This document shows, piece after piece, positions 1-9,046 of a DNA stretch of 64,000 bases. Positions within the stretch are counted from its first letter, which is position 1. The number at the start of each line of letters is the position of its first letter. The notes below the pieces were generated by a model. That model had not been told where the DNA came from, did not search any database, and saw only the letters and a program-made list of their open reading frames with translations. The stretch comes from Loktanella sp. M215 (GTDB lineage Bacteria; Pseudomonadota; Alphaproteobacteria; Rhodobacterales; Rhodobacteraceae), in assembly GCF_021735925.1 (NCBI RefSeq), contig NZ_WMEA01000001.1, positions 347,501 through 411,500 on the forward strand, written 5' to 3'. A program made the position numbers and the translations under genes.

Positions 1-100
1 GATCCCGCGCTGCCGCTGCGGCACTGCAGAATCCATGTGACTTTTGGCCTGATCGCCCCATTTTCCTATCTCAACACAATCCAGATAAAACGAGGGATCC

Positions 101-559
101 ATGACCACTTTCACCGTGAACGGCGAGGAGCGCACCGTTGATGTGCCCGGCGACACCCCCCTGCTGTGGGTGCTGCGTGACGAGCTGAAGCTGACCGGCA
201 CCAAGTTCGGCTGCGGCGTCGCCCAATGCGGCGCCTGCACCGTGATGCTCGATGGCACGACACGCCGGTCCTGCGTGACGCCCGTCTCCACACTCGAAGG
301 CGCCGACATCCGGACAATCGAAGGCCTCGATTCGCCCGAAGCGCAGGCCGTGCAGGCCGCCTGGACCGCCATCGACGTGCCGCAATGCGGCTGGTGCCAG
401 TCCGGTCAGGTCGTCAGCGCCGCAGCCCTTCTTTACGAAATCCCGAATCCGACGGACGAACAGATCGACCAGGCCATGGCCGGCAACATCTGCCGCTGTG
501 CATCCTACGTGCGCATCCGTCAGGCGATCAAAGACGCCGCCAAGACGCTGGAGGGTTAA
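101..559 (+). CDS. iorA: (2Fe-2S)-binding subunit of a molybdenum hydroxylase (isoquinoline 1-oxidoreductase alpha-like)
   Basis: This is the small iron-sulfur subunit of a xanthine-oxidase-family enzyme and carries electrons from the molybdopterin subunit encoded next. The 152 residues show the plant-type ferredoxin loop ([11 protein letters not shown], about residues 38-48) and the second cluster domain (CGWCQSGQ about 99-106, NICRCASY about 136-143), eight cysteines for two 2Fe-2S clusters. The length matches the IorA/CoxS family. A purine-rich GAGGGA lies just upstream of the ATG. It is 3 bp from the next gene, so the three genes form an operon. The substrate cannot be read from the sequence: the isoquinoline name is by family resemblance, and aldehydes or other N-heterocycles are equally possible. 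Confidence 0.9.
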   Translation: MTTFTVNGEERTVDVPGDTPLLWVLRDELKLTGTKFGCGVAQCGACTVMLDGTTRRSCVTPVSTLEGADIRTIEGLDSPEAQAVQAAWTAIDVPQCGWCQSGQVVSAAALLYEIPNPTDEQIDQAMAGNICRCASYVRIRQAIKDAAKTLEG

Positions 560-562
560 GAC

Positions 563-2734
563 ATGACCATCACACAGAACCGCCGCAACTTCCTCGCCTC
601 CTCCCTCGGCCTCGTGATCGCGGTGTCGCTGCCGATGCGCGGTCGCGCGCAATCCGGTGCCGCCCTCGCGTTCCAGCCCGACGGCACGGACGCGACCTTC
701 GCCCCCAACGCCTTCATCCGCGTGGCAGAGGATGACACCGTCACCGTCATCATCAAGCACATCGAATTCGGTCAGGGCCCGATGACCGGCCTCTCGACCC
801 TCGTGGCCGAAGAGATGGACGCCGACTGGGGCCAGATGCGCGCCGAATCCGCCCCCGCCGACGACGAGAAGTACAAGAACCTGCTGTTCGGCCTGCAGGC
901 CACCGGCGGGTCCACCGCCATGGCGAACTCCTACACCCAGATGCGCAAGGCCGGTGCCGCCGCGCGTGCCATGTTGGTGCAGGCCGCCGCCGAGGAGTGG
1001 GGCGTCGACGCCTCGACCATCACGATCGCCAACGGCGTGCTCACCTCCGGCGACAAGACCTCGACCTTCGGCCCGCTGGCCGCCAAGGCCGCGAAACTGA
1101 CCCCGCCGGAAGATCCCGCCGTCAAGGATCCCAAGGACTTCGTCCTGATCGGCAAGGACCGTCCCAAGCTCGACAGCTACGCCAAGTCCACCGGTCAGGC
1201 CGTCTTTACGATGGATATGGACCTGCCCGACATGGAATATGTCGTGATCCGTCACGCGCCCATGCTGGGCGGCACCGTCGCCAGCTTTGACGACACCGAG
1301 GCCATGAAGGTCCCCGGCGTCACGGCCGTCCGCCAGATCCCGCAGGGCATCGCGGTCTATGCGACCTCGACCTATGCCGCCCTCTCGGGCCGCAGCGCCC
1401 TGACCGTCGACTGGGACGACAGCAACGCCGAAACCCGGTCCTCTGCCCAGATGATGGACGACTTCGTCAATCTGGCCGCCAGCGGCGAGTTGCTGGTCGC
1501 CGAAGAGGCAGGCGACATCGACGCCACCCTGACCGACGCCGCCCAGGTGATCGAGACAGAGTTCCGCTTCCCCTTCCTCGCCCACGCGCCGATGGAACCG
1601 CTGGACGCCGTCATTCAGGTCAAGGACGGATCGGCTGAAACCTGGGGCGGCTACCAGTTCCCCGGCTTCGACAAGCAGGCGGTGGCGACCAACCTCGGCA
1701 TCGACGCGGCCAACGTGAAACTGAACGTCATGCTGGCGGGCGGATCGTTTGGCCGTCGCGCCCAGCCCACCGCCCAGATCGGGAACGAGATCGGTGCCAT
1801 CGCCAAGGCCGCAGGCCGTGACGGCGCGTGGAAATTGATCTGGACCCGCGAAGACGATCTGGCCGGCGGTTTCTACCGCCCGATGACCGTGCACAAGATG
1901 CGCGGTGCGCTGGATGCCGAAGGCAACATCCTCGGCTGGCACAACGTCGTGGTGAACCAGTCCATCATGGCCGGTGGCCCAATGGAGCAGATGATGGAGG
2001 ACGGCAAGGACCCGACCTCCTACGAAGGGTCGACCAAGATGCCCTATGACCTCGCGAACCTGCGGGTGAACTGGGTCCGCGCCGAAAGTCCGGTGCCGGT
2101 CCTGTGGTGGCGGTCCGTGGGCCACACCCACACCGGCTACGCGACAGAGGTCTTCCTCGATCAACTCCTCGAAGCGGGCGGCAAGGATCCTGTGCAAGGG
2201 CGCCTCGATCTGCTGAAATCCGACATGACCCGTGACCGGGCCGTGCTGGAAAAGGTCGCCGCAATGGCCGGCTGGGACGGCCAGAAGGTGAAGGGTAACA
2301 AGGGCTACGGCGTGGCCCTGCACGAATCCTTCAACACCTATGTCGCCCAGATCGCAGAGGTCGAGGATCGCGACGGCTTCCCGCATGTCACCAAGGTCTG
2401 GTGCGCCGTCGATTGCGGCGTCGCCGTGAACCCCAACGTGATCCGCGCCCAGATGGAAGGCGGCATCGGCTTCGGCCTCGGCTCCGTCCTCTTCAACGCG
2501 CTGACGCTGGGCGAAGGCGGCAACGTGGTCGAGCAGAACTTCGACGACTACCGCATGATCCGCATCAACGAGATGCCGGCCGTCGAGGTCGAGATCATCG
2601 AGAGCAGCATGGACCCCACCGGCGTCGGCGAACCCGGCCTGCCCCCCGTCGGCCCGGCCGTCGCCAACGCATGGCGCGCCCTGACCGGCACCAATGTCAC
2701 CACCCTTCCCTTCAAGACCCCGGCCGGAGCGTAA
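563..2734 (+). CDS. iorB: Molybdopterin-binding subunit of a periplasmic xanthine-oxidase-family hydroxylase (isoquinoline 1-oxidoreductase beta-like)
   Basis: This is the catalytic large subunit (723 residues) that hydroxylates or oxidises an aldehyde or N-heterocyclic substrate at a molybdenum-cytosine-dinucleotide centre. The N-terminus is a Tat signal ([18 protein letters not shown], about residues 7-24), so the enzyme is probably exported folded. Family landmarks are GGSFGRR near 395-401, EPLDAV near 345-350 and the C-terminal [13 protein letters not shown], which contains the conserved active-site Glu region. The arrangement single-domain 2Fe-2S subunit, Tat-exported Mo subunit, cytochrome is known for IorAB-type and acetic-acid-bacterial aldehyde dehydrogenases. 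There is no FAD subunit nearby, which fits transfer to the cytochrome encoded 3 bp downstream. The true substrate is unknown. Confidence 0.9.
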   Translation: MTITQNRRNFLASSLGLVIAVSLPMRGRAQSGAALAFQPDGTDATFAPNAFIRVAEDDTVTVIIKHIEFGQGPMTGLSTLVAEEMDADWGQMRAESAPADDEKYKNLLFGLQATGGSTAMANSYTQMRKAGAAARAMLVQAAAEEWGVDASTITIANGVLTSGDKTSTFGPLAAKAAKLTPPEDPAVKDPKDFVLIGKDRPKLDSYAKSTGQAVFTMDMDLPDMEYVVIRHAPMLGGTVASFDDTEAMKVPGVTAVRQIPQGIAVYATSTYAALSGRSALTVDWDDSNAETRSSAQMMDDFVNLAASGELLVAEEAGDIDATLTDAAQVIETEFRFPFLAHAPMEPLDAVIQVKDGSAETWGGYQFPGFDKQAVATNLGIDAANVKLNVMLAGGSFGRRAQPTAQIGNEIGAIAKAAGRDGAWKLIWTREDDLAGGFYRPMTVHKMRGALDAEGNILGWHNVVVNQSIMAGGPMEQMMEDGKDPTSYEGSTKMPYDLANLRVNWVRAESPVPVLWWRSVGHTHTGYATEVFLDQLLEAGGKDPVQGRLDLLKSDMTRDRAVLEKVAAMAGWDGQKVKGNKGYGVALHESFNTYVAQIAEVEDRDGFPHVTKVWCAVDCGVAVNPNVIRAQMEGGIGFGLGSVLFNALTLGEGGNVVEQNFDDYRMIRINEMPAVEVEIIESSMDPTGVGEPGLPPVGPAVANAWRALTGTNVTTLPFKTPAGA

Positions 2735-2737
2735 TCC

Positions 2738-3343
2738 ATGAAGACCCTGACAAAACTGACCGCGGCCGCCCTTCTCTGGGCGGTCCCGGCCCACGCCGAA
2801 ACCGTGAACGGCCTGCGCACCGTGGATGAATTCGGCGCCATCGCCGACGACTCCGAACGCTCTGCTGCGCTCTTCAACGAGATGTTCGTCGTGATCGAAA
2901 GCCCGCGCTGCCTGAACTGTCACCCGGTGGGTGACGTGCCGGCACAGGGCGACCTGATGACGCCGCACCAGCCCCCCGTCGTGCGCGGCGCAGGTGGCAT
3001 GGGCGCGCCCGGCATGCGCTGTTCCACCTGCCACGGCGCGGAAAACGTGTCGTTCACCACCGGGCAAGGCTCCATCCCCGGCCACAACCCCTGGCAACTC
3101 GCCCCGATCGAGATGGGCTGGATCGGCAAATCCGCCGCCGAGATCTGTGCCCAGTTGAAAGACCCGGAGCGTAACGGCAACCGCACCCTCGCTGACCTGC
3201 ACGAACACAACGCGACGGACGGTCTGGTCGGCTGGGGCTGGGAACCCGGCGAAGGCCGCACACCCGCCCCCGGCACGCAGGCGATCTTCGGAGAGTTGAC
3301 GCAGGCCTGGATCGACACCGGCGCCGTCTGCCCGACGATGTAA
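2738..3343 (+). CDS. Periplasmic di-haem cytochrome c of the molybdenum hydroxylase operon
   Basis: The 201-residue protein starts with a Sec signal peptide ([14 protein letters not shown], cleavage near residue 21). It carries two CXXCH haem sites, CLNCH near residue 60 and CSTCH near residue 93, so it should bind two haems c. It lies 3 bp after the molybdopterin subunit gene and directly before a strong terminator. It is therefore the likely electron acceptor of the exported hydroxylase, passing electrons to the respiratory chain. The electron-acceptor role is inferred from gene order; the haem sites and signal peptide are visible directly. Confidence 0.85.
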   Translation: MKTLTKLTAAALLWAVPAHAETVNGLRTVDEFGAIADDSERSAALFNEMFVVIESPRCLNCHPVGDVPAQGDLMTPHQPPVVRGAGGMGAPGMRCSTCHGAENVSFTTGQGSIPGHNPWQLAPIEMGWIGKSAAEICAQLKDPERNGNRTLADLHEHNATDGLVGWGWEPGEGRTPAPGTQAIFGELTQAWIDTGAVCPTM

Positions 3344-3350
3344 CCAAAAA

Positions 3351-3386
3351 GGCCCCCGGCGCGATCCAGCGCCGGGGGCCTTTCTT
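3351..3386 (+). terminator. Rho-independent terminator of the molybdenum hydroxylase operon
   Basis: A perfect 12-bp GC-rich stem (GGCCCCCGGCGC, loop GATCCA, GCGCCGGGGGCC) is followed by TTTCTT. It starts 8 bp after the cytochrome stop codon, so it ends the three-gene operon. Confidence 0.9.
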
Positions 3387-3466
3387 CAGCGGACGCCCTG
3401 CTGACGTCCGCGCATTATTTCATGTCTGCGGTCCCCGCGGACCGGATCACGACACCTGACGCCGGT

Positions 3467-3667
3467 TCAGCGTTGATAGGTCATGGCGCTGTTGCTGATC
3501 GTTCCGTTCTCGACCAGCCGAAAGCCTGCGGCCGGGGTATTGTCCCGTCCGGTATAATCGAACACCACGCTCGCCAGTGCAATCAGCGTGACCGTGATCA
3601 TCATGATGCTGGATTTCATCCGGTACCACGGAAGATCGGACTCGGGGGTATCGTTCGCTATGCTCAT
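3467..3667 (-). CDS. Small single-pass membrane protein, function unknown
   Basis: A 66-residue reading. The chosen ATG at 3667 has AGGA seven bases upstream; the frame stays open further upstream to 3712 with two more ATGs. About residues 18-35 (KSSIMMITVTLIALASVV) form one hydrophobic span, followed by a polar 30-residue tail, which predicts a membrane anchor with a short periplasmic or cytoplasmic domain. It is encoded downstream of the MBL hydrolase on the same strand after a 140-bp gap. I do not recognise a family. The composition looks protein-like rather than like a shadow frame, but homologues would be needed to be sure. Confidence 0.5.
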   Translation of the reverse strand: MSIANDTPESDLPWYRMKSSIMMITVTLIALASVVFDYTGRDNTPAAGFRLVENGTISNSAMTYQR

Positions 3668-3808
3668 GCTCATGTCCTGCTCGGCCGGGCGCGCGTTGAT
3701 CGCGCACTCCATTGACGACAGGCATATCAGAAACCCGCGAAAAAGACACCCGCCGGACGTGGCGATCAGGCGATCTCACGCCGACGTGTTGCCGTGATCG
3801 CGCAGACA

Positions 3809-4708
3809 CTACATCTTGTGGAACGTGGCACCCGGTGACAGGTCCGGCACCGCCCGCACCAGCCCGGCCCCCACCAATTCCACCAGTTGTGCAAAGACGT
3901 TACGCGCCGCGATCGGCCACAGCGCCGGTGCGACGTCCGTATAGATCACCTCTGTCAGCGCCGCGACATCCCGCGGCACATCCAGCGCCGCCAGCACCTG
4001 CGCCCGCCGCTCCATCCGGTGCGCGATCAGCCAGTCGATTCGCACCGCAGGCTCCGTCACCGGCGCGCCATGCCCCGGATACAGGACCTGCGCGCCCTCG
4101 GCCCTGACCTTCGCGCAGGACGCCAGAAAGTCGCTGATGTCCCCGTCGGGCGGCGACACCAGCGACGTCGCCCACCCCATCACCAGATCGCCGCTGAACA
4201 CCGCATCCTGCCAGCGCAGGCAGATATGGTTGCCCATGTGCCCCGGCGTATGCAGCACCCGCAGCGCCCCCGCCGGTGTCGCGATCAGCTCGCCGTCCGT
4301 TACCACCCGGTGCGGCGCAAAACCCGCGTCGACCCCCTCGCCCCCGCCGTCATAGCCCCCCGCCACCAGTGCGCGCATCACATCGCTGCGCCCCGTCTCC
4401 GAACCGCCAAAGGCCCAGACCTCCGCCCCGGTCTGCTGCGCCAGCCGGGCGGCCAGCGGCGAATGATCCAGATGGCTGTGCGTCACGACGATATGGCTCA
4501 CCGCCTCGCCCGCCAGCGCGCGCATCAGCGCGGCCCCATGCGCCGGATCGTCGGGACCGGGGTCGATCACCGTCACCCGCCCCTGCCCCAGCAGATAGGT
4601 ATTCGTGCCGCGATAGGTCATCGCAGAGGGATTCGGCGCCAGCACCCGCCGCACCCCCGGCGCAATCGCCTCTGCCACACCCGCCGCCGGGTCGAACACG
4701 TCATCCAT
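3809..4708 (-). CDS. MBL-fold metallo-hydrolase (LACTB2/glyoxalase II-like)
   Basis: A metallo-beta-lactamase-fold hydrolase of about 299 residues with the zinc motif THSHLDHS (HXHXDH), later ligands in HTPGHMGNH and FSGD, and a C-terminal winged-helix-like tail as in LACTB2-type proteins. The start was placed at 4708 (MDDVFDPAAG) because it matches the family N-terminus; an upstream ATG at 4768 would overlap the divergent kinase gene. The likely activity is hydrolysis of an ester, thioester or nucleic acid, with two bound metals in the cytoplasm. The substrate is not deducible. The gene lies about 40 bp from the divergent EnvZ-like kinase, so the promoters must overlap. Confidence 0.85.
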   Translation of the reverse strand: MDDVFDPAAGVAEAIAPGVRRVLAPNPSAMTYRGTNTYLLGQGRVTVIDPGPDDPAHGAALMRALAGEAVSHIVVTHSHLDHSPLAARLAQQTGAEVWAFGGSETGRSDVMRALVAGGYDGGGEGVDAGFAPHRVVTDGELIATPAGALRVLHTPGHMGNHICLRWQDAVFSGDLVMGWATSLVSPPDGDISDFLASCAKVRAEGAQVLYPGHGAPVTEPAVRIDWLIAHRMERRAQVLAALDVPRDVAALTEVIYTDVAPALWPIAARNVFAQLVELVGAGLVRAVPDLSPGATFHKM

Positions 4709-4748
4709 CGCTTTGCCAATCCCGAACCCTGTCGCTACGATCATGCAC

Positions 4749-6068
4749 ATGTTCTTCCAATGGCTCAAACGCTACATGCCGCGCGGCCTCTACACCCGTG
4801 CGCTGCTCATCCTGATCCTCCCGGTGCTGAGCGTGCAGCTGCTGGTCTCGGTGCTGTTCATCCAGCGCCATTTCGAAGGCGTGACCCGCCAGATGTCCGA
4901 CGCCGTCACCATCGACCTGCGCTACCTGCGCGACGTGGCCGACGCCGCCCCCGACCGGTTGACCGCGATCCGCGACGTCAACGCCGTCGCCGCCCCGCTG
5001 GAACTCGACGTCGACTGGCCCACGACGATCCCGCAGATCGGTGACGACCGCCGCTGGACCGATTTCACCGGCGACACCGTCGCCGCCCGCCTGCGCGACG
5101 GCGTGCCGGAAATCGGCGCGATCTCGATGGCGGACCGCCGCTTCGTGACCGTCTGGATCGGCAGCCGTCAGGGGCCGCTCTCGGTCGAAATCGCGCGCCG
5201 CCGCCTGTCCGCGTCCAACCCGCACCAGCTGCTGGTCGTCATGGTGATCCTCGGCGCCGTGCTGACCACGATCTCCTACATCTTCCTGCGCAACCAGCTG
5301 CGCCCCATCACCCGCATGGCCCGCGCCGCCGCCGACTATGGCAAGGGCCGCATCACGCCCTACAGCCCCGGTGGCGCGACCGAGGTGCGCGCCGCCGGCA
5401 TGGCCTTCCTCGACATGCGCAACCGGCTGGAACGTCAGATCCAGCAGCGCACCATGATGCTCTCGGGCGTCAGCCACGACCTGCGCACGCCGCTCACGCG
5501 CCTACGCCTCGGCCTGTCCCTGCTCGATGACGAGGAAGCCGCCCCCCTGACCCGCGACGTGGACGAGATGCAGCGCCTGCTGGACAGTTTCCTCGACTTC
5601 GTCCGCTCGGATGCGGGCGACGCACTGGAGCGTATCGATCCCGCGGCCATCCTGTCCGATCTGGTTGCGGATTATACCCGCATCGGCCTGCCCGTGACCC
5701 TCACGGTCAGCACCGCGGACCCGGCGACCCTGCCGCTGCGGCCCGCCGCGATCCGCCGGGCGCTGGACAACCTAGTGGGCAACGCCCTGCGCTACGGCAC
5801 GCAGGCCCGCGTCGCCGTCCATGTCACCGACCGCGCCGTCCGCTACGTGGTCGAGGATGACGGCCCCGGCATCCCCGCCGACCAACGCGACGAAGCTGTC
5901 CGCCCCTTCACCCGCCTCGACCCCGCGCGCAATCAGGACCGCGGGTCTGGCGTCGGTCTGGGCCTTGCCATCGTGGCCGACATCGCGCGCAGCCACGGCG
6001 GCGTCCTGCGTCTGGGCGACAGCGACGATATGGGCGGGTTGAAGGCCGAACTGGTCCTCGCGCGATAG
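4749..6068 (+). CDS. EnvZ-like membrane sensor histidine kinase without an adjacent response regulator
   Basis: Inner-membrane sensor kinase of about 439 residues. TM1 is near residues 10-35 (LYTRALLILILPVLSVQLLVSVLF), the periplasmic loop runs to about 160, and TM2 follows (LLVVMVILGAVLTTISYIFL). Then come a HAMP linker (NQLRPITRMARAA), the H-box GVSHDLRTPLTR with the phosphorylated His near 243, the N-box DNLVGNALRYG, G1 (VEDDGPGIP) and G2 (GSGVGLGLAIV). The start could also be the ATG at 4743. Architecture and N-terminus match Rhodobacterales EnvZ/OmpR-type kinases. No response regulator gene is adjacent on either side, so its partner must be encoded elsewhere. Confidence 0.9.
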   Translation: MFFQWLKRYMPRGLYTRALLILILPVLSVQLLVSVLFIQRHFEGVTRQMSDAVTIDLRYLRDVADAAPDRLTAIRDVNAVAAPLELDVDWPTTIPQIGDDRRWTDFTGDTVAARLRDGVPEIGAISMADRRFVTVWIGSRQGPLSVEIARRRLSASNPHQLLVVMVILGAVLTTISYIFLRNQLRPITRMARAAADYGKGRITPYSPGGATEVRAAGMAFLDMRNRLERQIQQRTMMLSGVSHDLRTPLTRLRLGLSLLDDEEAAPLTRDVDEMQRLLDSFLDFVRSDAGDALERIDPAAILSDLVADYTRIGLPVTLTVSTADPATLPLRPAAIRRALDNLVGNALRYGTQARVAVHVTDRAVRYVVEDDGPGIPADQRDEAVRPFTRLDPARNQDRGSGVGLGLAIVADIARSHGGVLRLGDSDDMGGLKAELVLAR

Positions 6069-6072
6069 CCAG

Positions 6073-6102
6073 ACCTGTCGCCGGGATAGGCCAGGTTTTT
6101 TT
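6073..6102 (+). terminator. Possible terminator after the sensor kinase gene
   Basis: ACCTG (6073-6077) pairs with CAGGT (6092-6096), with a small nested GCC/GGC pair inside, followed by seven T. It lies 5 bp after the kinase stop. The stem is short, so this is only a moderate prediction. Confidence 0.45.
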
Positions 6103-6271
6103 GGCGCCGGACACAAATCCTTTGCACGGAAACCTGAAAAACCGTCGCAGGCACACCCTTCGGGACGCAATAATCGCCCGTCGGCCATGCTTCCGCTCTC
6201 TATGGCGCACAAACATGACGCTTCGGTGATAGGACATTGTCTGAAACGCGACAGACAACGATGATTCAAAC

Positions 6272-6886
6272 TTAAATGTCGAAAAACACCGTTTCCTGCG
6301 GGCCCTGAATATGCACATCGAACCGGTAGCTGCCGTCGTCCTGACGCGCGGCGATCAATGTCTGCACACGGCTCTGATGCTCCAGCCGCGTCAGGATCGG
6401 GTCTTCGGCATTGGCCGCCGCCTCGTCGCTGAAATAGATCCGCGTCTGCAATCCGATGTTGATCCCCCGCGCCACGATCCAGACGCTGACATGCGGCGCC
6501 TGCAGGCGCCCGTCTGGCCAGCGTACGCGACCGGGCTTCACCGTCTCGAACCGGAAGGCGCCGGTGTCCATGTCGCCGGGACTGCGCCCGAACCCGGTAA
6601 AGTTGGGGTCCGCCTCTGCGTCATGCCCCGCGAACCGGCCCTGCGCGTCCGCCTGCCAGATTTCCACCAGCGCGTCCTTCAACGCCATGCCCATGCCGTC
6701 GTGGACCGCGCCGGTAATAACGATCTCTTCGCCCTGCACGGGTCCGGTCTTCATCCGCGCGCCCAGATCCTCTGGGTAAACCCCACCGATGCCGCAGAAA
6801 TTCGGCGTGCAGCCAATATGGACATACGGCCCGGCGGTCTGGCTCGGGCTTTCCTTCAATACGTTCAACGGTTGCACCATGGTCAA
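6272..6886 (-). CDS. pcaG: Protocatechuate 3,4-dioxygenase alpha subunit
   Basis: Alpha subunit (204 residues, normal size) of the non-haem Fe(III) intradiol dioxygenase that opens protocatechuate to beta-carboxy-cis,cis-muconate in the beta-ketoadipate pathway. Recognisable blocks are [12 protein letters not shown] at the N-terminus, [29 protein letters not shown] and [14 protein letters not shown]. As in all PcaG proteins, the iron-binding Tyr/His set of the beta chain is not retained. The ATG overlaps the pcaH stop by 4 bp, so the subunits are translationally coupled. No other pca genes are in the window, so the rest of the pathway must be encoded elsewhere. Confidence 0.95.
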   Translation of the reverse strand: MTMVQPLNVLKESPSQTAGPYVHIGCTPNFCGIGGVYPEDLGARMKTGPVQGEEIVITGAVHDGMGMALKDALVEIWQADAQGRFAGHDAEADPNFTGFGRSPGDMDTGAFRFETVKPGRVRWPDGRLQAPHVSVWIVARGINIGLQTRIYFSDEAAANAEDPILTRLEHQSRVQTLIAARQDDGSYRFDVHIQGPQETVFFDI

Positions 6887-7617
6887 AGTCCCTCCGGCCG
6901 CGTCTCGAACGCCGTCTGACGGCGCCCGCGCAGGATGATGTCAAACTTGTAGGCCAGCGCATCCATCGGCACCGTCCGCGCCTTGTCCAGCGGGGCGATC
7001 AGCGCCTTCACCGCATCGGGGTTCTGGATCGTGCCCACGATGGGACACAGCGGGATCAGCGGATCGCCTTCGAAATACATCTGGGTGATCAGACGCTGGG
7101 CGAAGCTGTGGCCGAACACCGAAAAGTGGATATGCGCGGGCCGCCAGTCGTTCATGCCATTGGGCCAGGGATAGGCCCCCGGCATGATCGTGCGGAATTC
7201 ATAAAAGCCCTCGGCGTCGGTAATCACCCGCCCGCACCCACCGAAATTTGGGTCCAGCGCCGCGACATAGCCTTCTTTCTTGTGGCGATAGCGTCCGCCC
7301 GCATTGGCTTGCCAGACCTCGACCAGCGCGCCGCCGACACCGCGCCCGAATTCGTCCTGCACCCGGCCATGCACGACGATCCGTGGGCCGATGGCGCTTT
7401 CTCCGGTAAAGTTGTGGATCAGGTCCGCGTCGTGCGCACCAAGGATGCCGTGGCCAAAGGTCGGCCCGGTGATCTCGCTCGCCGTCGTGGGAAAGGACAG
7501 CAGTGCCGCCTGCGGCGACCGCTTCACACTGGTCTTGTAGGCCGGATGATACGGGGCCGGATGCCAGTCCCTGTCCCGCGCGACGAAGCCGCCCCTGCCC
7601 GTCACATGTTCCGTCAT
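6883..7617 (-). CDS. pcaH: Protocatechuate 3,4-dioxygenase beta subunit
   Basis: Catalytic beta subunit (244 residues) carrying the Fe(III) site. The Tyr ligand lies in [11 protein letters not shown], and the second Tyr plus the two His ligands lie in [20 protein letters not shown] (HXH). The typical [10 protein letters not shown] and [12 protein letters not shown] strands are present. A strong GAGGAGG ribosome site precedes the ATG. With PcaG it forms the (alpha-beta)n enzyme for ring cleavage of lignin-derived aromatics. Its upstream region (7618-7946) is shared with the divergent MYG1-family gene and contains a palindromic element (7766-7797); no pca regulator gene is adjacent. Confidence 0.95.
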   Translation of the reverse strand: MTEHVTGRGGFVARDRDWHPAPYHPAYKTSVKRSPQAALLSFPTTASEITGPTFGHGILGAHDADLIHNFTGESAIGPRIVVHGRVQDEFGRGVGGALVEVWQANAGGRYRHKKEGYVAALDPNFGGCGRVITDAEGFYEFRTIMPGAYPWPNGMNDWRPAHIHFSVFGHSFAQRLITQMYFEGDPLIPLCPIVGTIQNPDAVKALIAPLDKARTVPMDALAYKFDIILRGRRQTAFETRPEGL

Positions 7618-7946
7618 CGCGACCTCCTCGCATATCAGCCTGCGCTATCGGGCCAAAAAATGCAGCGCGTGCCGGACTATTGCAAGGCCGAACCCGTCCA
7701 AGGTCGCCCAGACCTCCGCACGCCATGGCAAGGCATTCCTAACCCTTTGTCCGAAATAACGATTCTTTTACATAATATGTCTCGCATGCGAAACATTTGG
7801 AATTTGTAATGTAATCCTCCCTGTGACCGCCGCGTTGCGCTTCGGCGCAATTTCCTGCGGCACAGTAGCTTTCCACACATTTCCGTATTGAAATCCGCCA
7901 CGCTTCCGCGTTTGACATTCGGCAACGTTGAAAAAAGGCCTTTTGC
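7618..7946. other. 329-bp divergent intergenic region between pcaH and the MYG1-family gene
   Basis: It is relatively AT-rich for this genome and must hold both promoters. The clearest signal is the palindromic element at 7766-7797. A TTGACA hexamer lies at 7912-7917, but I see no convincing partner -10. No coding potential is apparent. Confidence 0.6.
7766..7797 (+). repeat. 32-bp conserved palindromic element, copy 1
   Basis: It has an AT-rich arm (TTTTACATAAT) followed by a near-perfect 20-bp palindrome at 7777-7796 (one mismatched pair). It is 31/32 identical, in the same orientation relative to the downstream gene, to the copy before hisS (41752-41783). CATAAT at 7771-7776 could be a -10 hexamer with the palindrome at the transcription start, which would suit a repressor operator. 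It is 149 bp from the MYG1-family start and 149 bp from the pcaH start. Confidence 0.7.
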
Positions 7947-8879
7947 ATGTCGATCGACTATCTTGTGACCCATTCCGGCGGCTTCCACGCCGACGAGCTG
8001 ATGTCGAGCGTCATCCTGACCCGCCTGTACCCCACAGCCCAGATCATCCGCAGCCGCGACGCCGCATGGATCACGCCGGGCACTGACCGCATCGTCTATG
8101 ACGTGGGCGGCGGCTTCGACGCCGACCGGCACCTCTTCGACCACCACCAGCGCGACGCCCCGCTGCGCGACGACGGCCAGCCGTTCAGCTCTTTCGGGCT
8201 GATCTGGCGTCACTTCGGGCGCGCGTATCTGACAGCCCTCGCCATCCCCGCCGCGGATATCGAAACGATCCACGCCAAGTTCGACGCGGGCTTCGTGCTG
8301 CCCATCGACCTGCTCGACAACGGCGCCATCGCGCCATCCGTCGCAGGGCCGCTGTCCGGCATGACCCTGCCGGCCCTGCTGGAAACCCTCAAACCCGTTT
8401 TCGACCAGGGCGGACCAGAGGCCGAGATGCGCGGCTTTCACGCGGCCCTCGCCATCGCCCGCGCCTTCGTCGAGGCCCGCATCGCCCGTAGTGCGGCCGG
8501 CCTGCGCGCCGACGGCATGGTGATGGACGCGATCACAGCGGCGGGCGACGGCCGGATCCTCGAACTGCCGATGGGCATGCCGTTCCGCCCCGCCGTCATG
8601 CGCGCCGGTGCCGACCAGCTCCTCTTCGTGATCACGCCGCGCGGCGAGGACGACTGGACCCTCGGCGGCATCCAGACCCACGCGGACGGCTTCGATCTGC
8701 GCGCCGACCTGCCCGCCGCCTGGGCCGGGCTGACCGGTGCCCCGCTGGAGCAGGCCAGCGGCATTCCCGGCGCCAAGTTCTGCCACAACGGCCGCTTCAT
8801 CGCCGCCGCCTCCTCCTACACCGCGATCCGCGCCATGGCCGAGGCCGCCGTCCGCGAGGCCGAGGCAGCCGGCCTGTAG
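7947..8879 (+). CDS. MYG1-family (UPF0160) DHH-type phosphoesterase/nuclease
   Basis: A 310-residue protein of the MYG1 family, related to DHH phosphoesterases; eukaryotic MYG1 is described as an RNA exonuclease. Metal-site motifs are visible: THSGGFHADE at the N-terminus, YDVGGGFD near 50-57, DHHQRDAP near 72-79, and DLLDNGA near 115. The C-terminal GIPGAKFCHNGRFIA is typical of the family's end. It is a single gene followed by tRNA-Cys. The natural substrate in bacteria is not established. The ATG has no obvious ribosome site, but the family N-terminus begins here. Confidence 0.85.
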   Translation: MSIDYLVTHSGGFHADELMSSVILTRLYPTAQIIRSRDAAWITPGTDRIVYDVGGGFDADRHLFDHHQRDAPLRDDGQPFSSFGLIWRHFGRAYLTALAIPAADIETIHAKFDAGFVLPIDLLDNGAIAPSVAGPLSGMTLPALLETLKPVFDQGGPEAEMRGFHAALAIARAFVEARIARSAAGLRADGMVMDAITAAGDGRILELPMGMPFRPAVMRAGADQLLFVITPRGEDDWTLGGIQTHADGFDLRADLPAAWAGLTGAPLEQASGIPGAKFCHNGRFIAAASSYTAIRAMAEAAVREAEAAGL

Positions 8880-8948
8880 CCCTGCGAAAACCGCTTGCGC
8901 ACCTGCCACGAAAACCCTAGGTGACACATCCATAGGCCTTGGCCCGGC

Positions 8949-9022
8949 GGCGAGTTGGCGGAGAGGTTACGCAGCGGATTGCAAATCCGTGTAGACCGGT
9001 TCGATTCCGGTACTCGCCTCCA
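8949..9022 (+). tRNA. tRNA-Cys (GCA)
   Basis: A cloverleaf can be drawn by eye. The acceptor stem GGCGAGT pairs with ACTCGCC (9012-9018), the anticodon loop is TTGCAAA with anticodon GCA, the T-arm loop is TTCGATT flanked by CCGG pairs, and the discriminator T is followed by an encoded CCA. The 74-nt length is normal. An integrase remnant begins about 25 bp downstream, so the 3' end was probably a phage or island attachment site. Confidence 0.95.
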
Positions 9023-9046
9023 TTTAATTTCTAGCACTTAGTCGGC

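Noticed and set aside
71..3208. 1045-residue minus-strand open frame across the hydroxylase operon
   Set aside because: It is the antisense shadow of three clear genes; its composition is Gly/His/Asp-rich without any domain.
6237..6258. 7-bp-arm inverted repeat after pcaG (TTGTCTG / CAGACAA)
   Set aside because: No T-run on either side and low stability; could be a weak stem but not enough to call a terminator.
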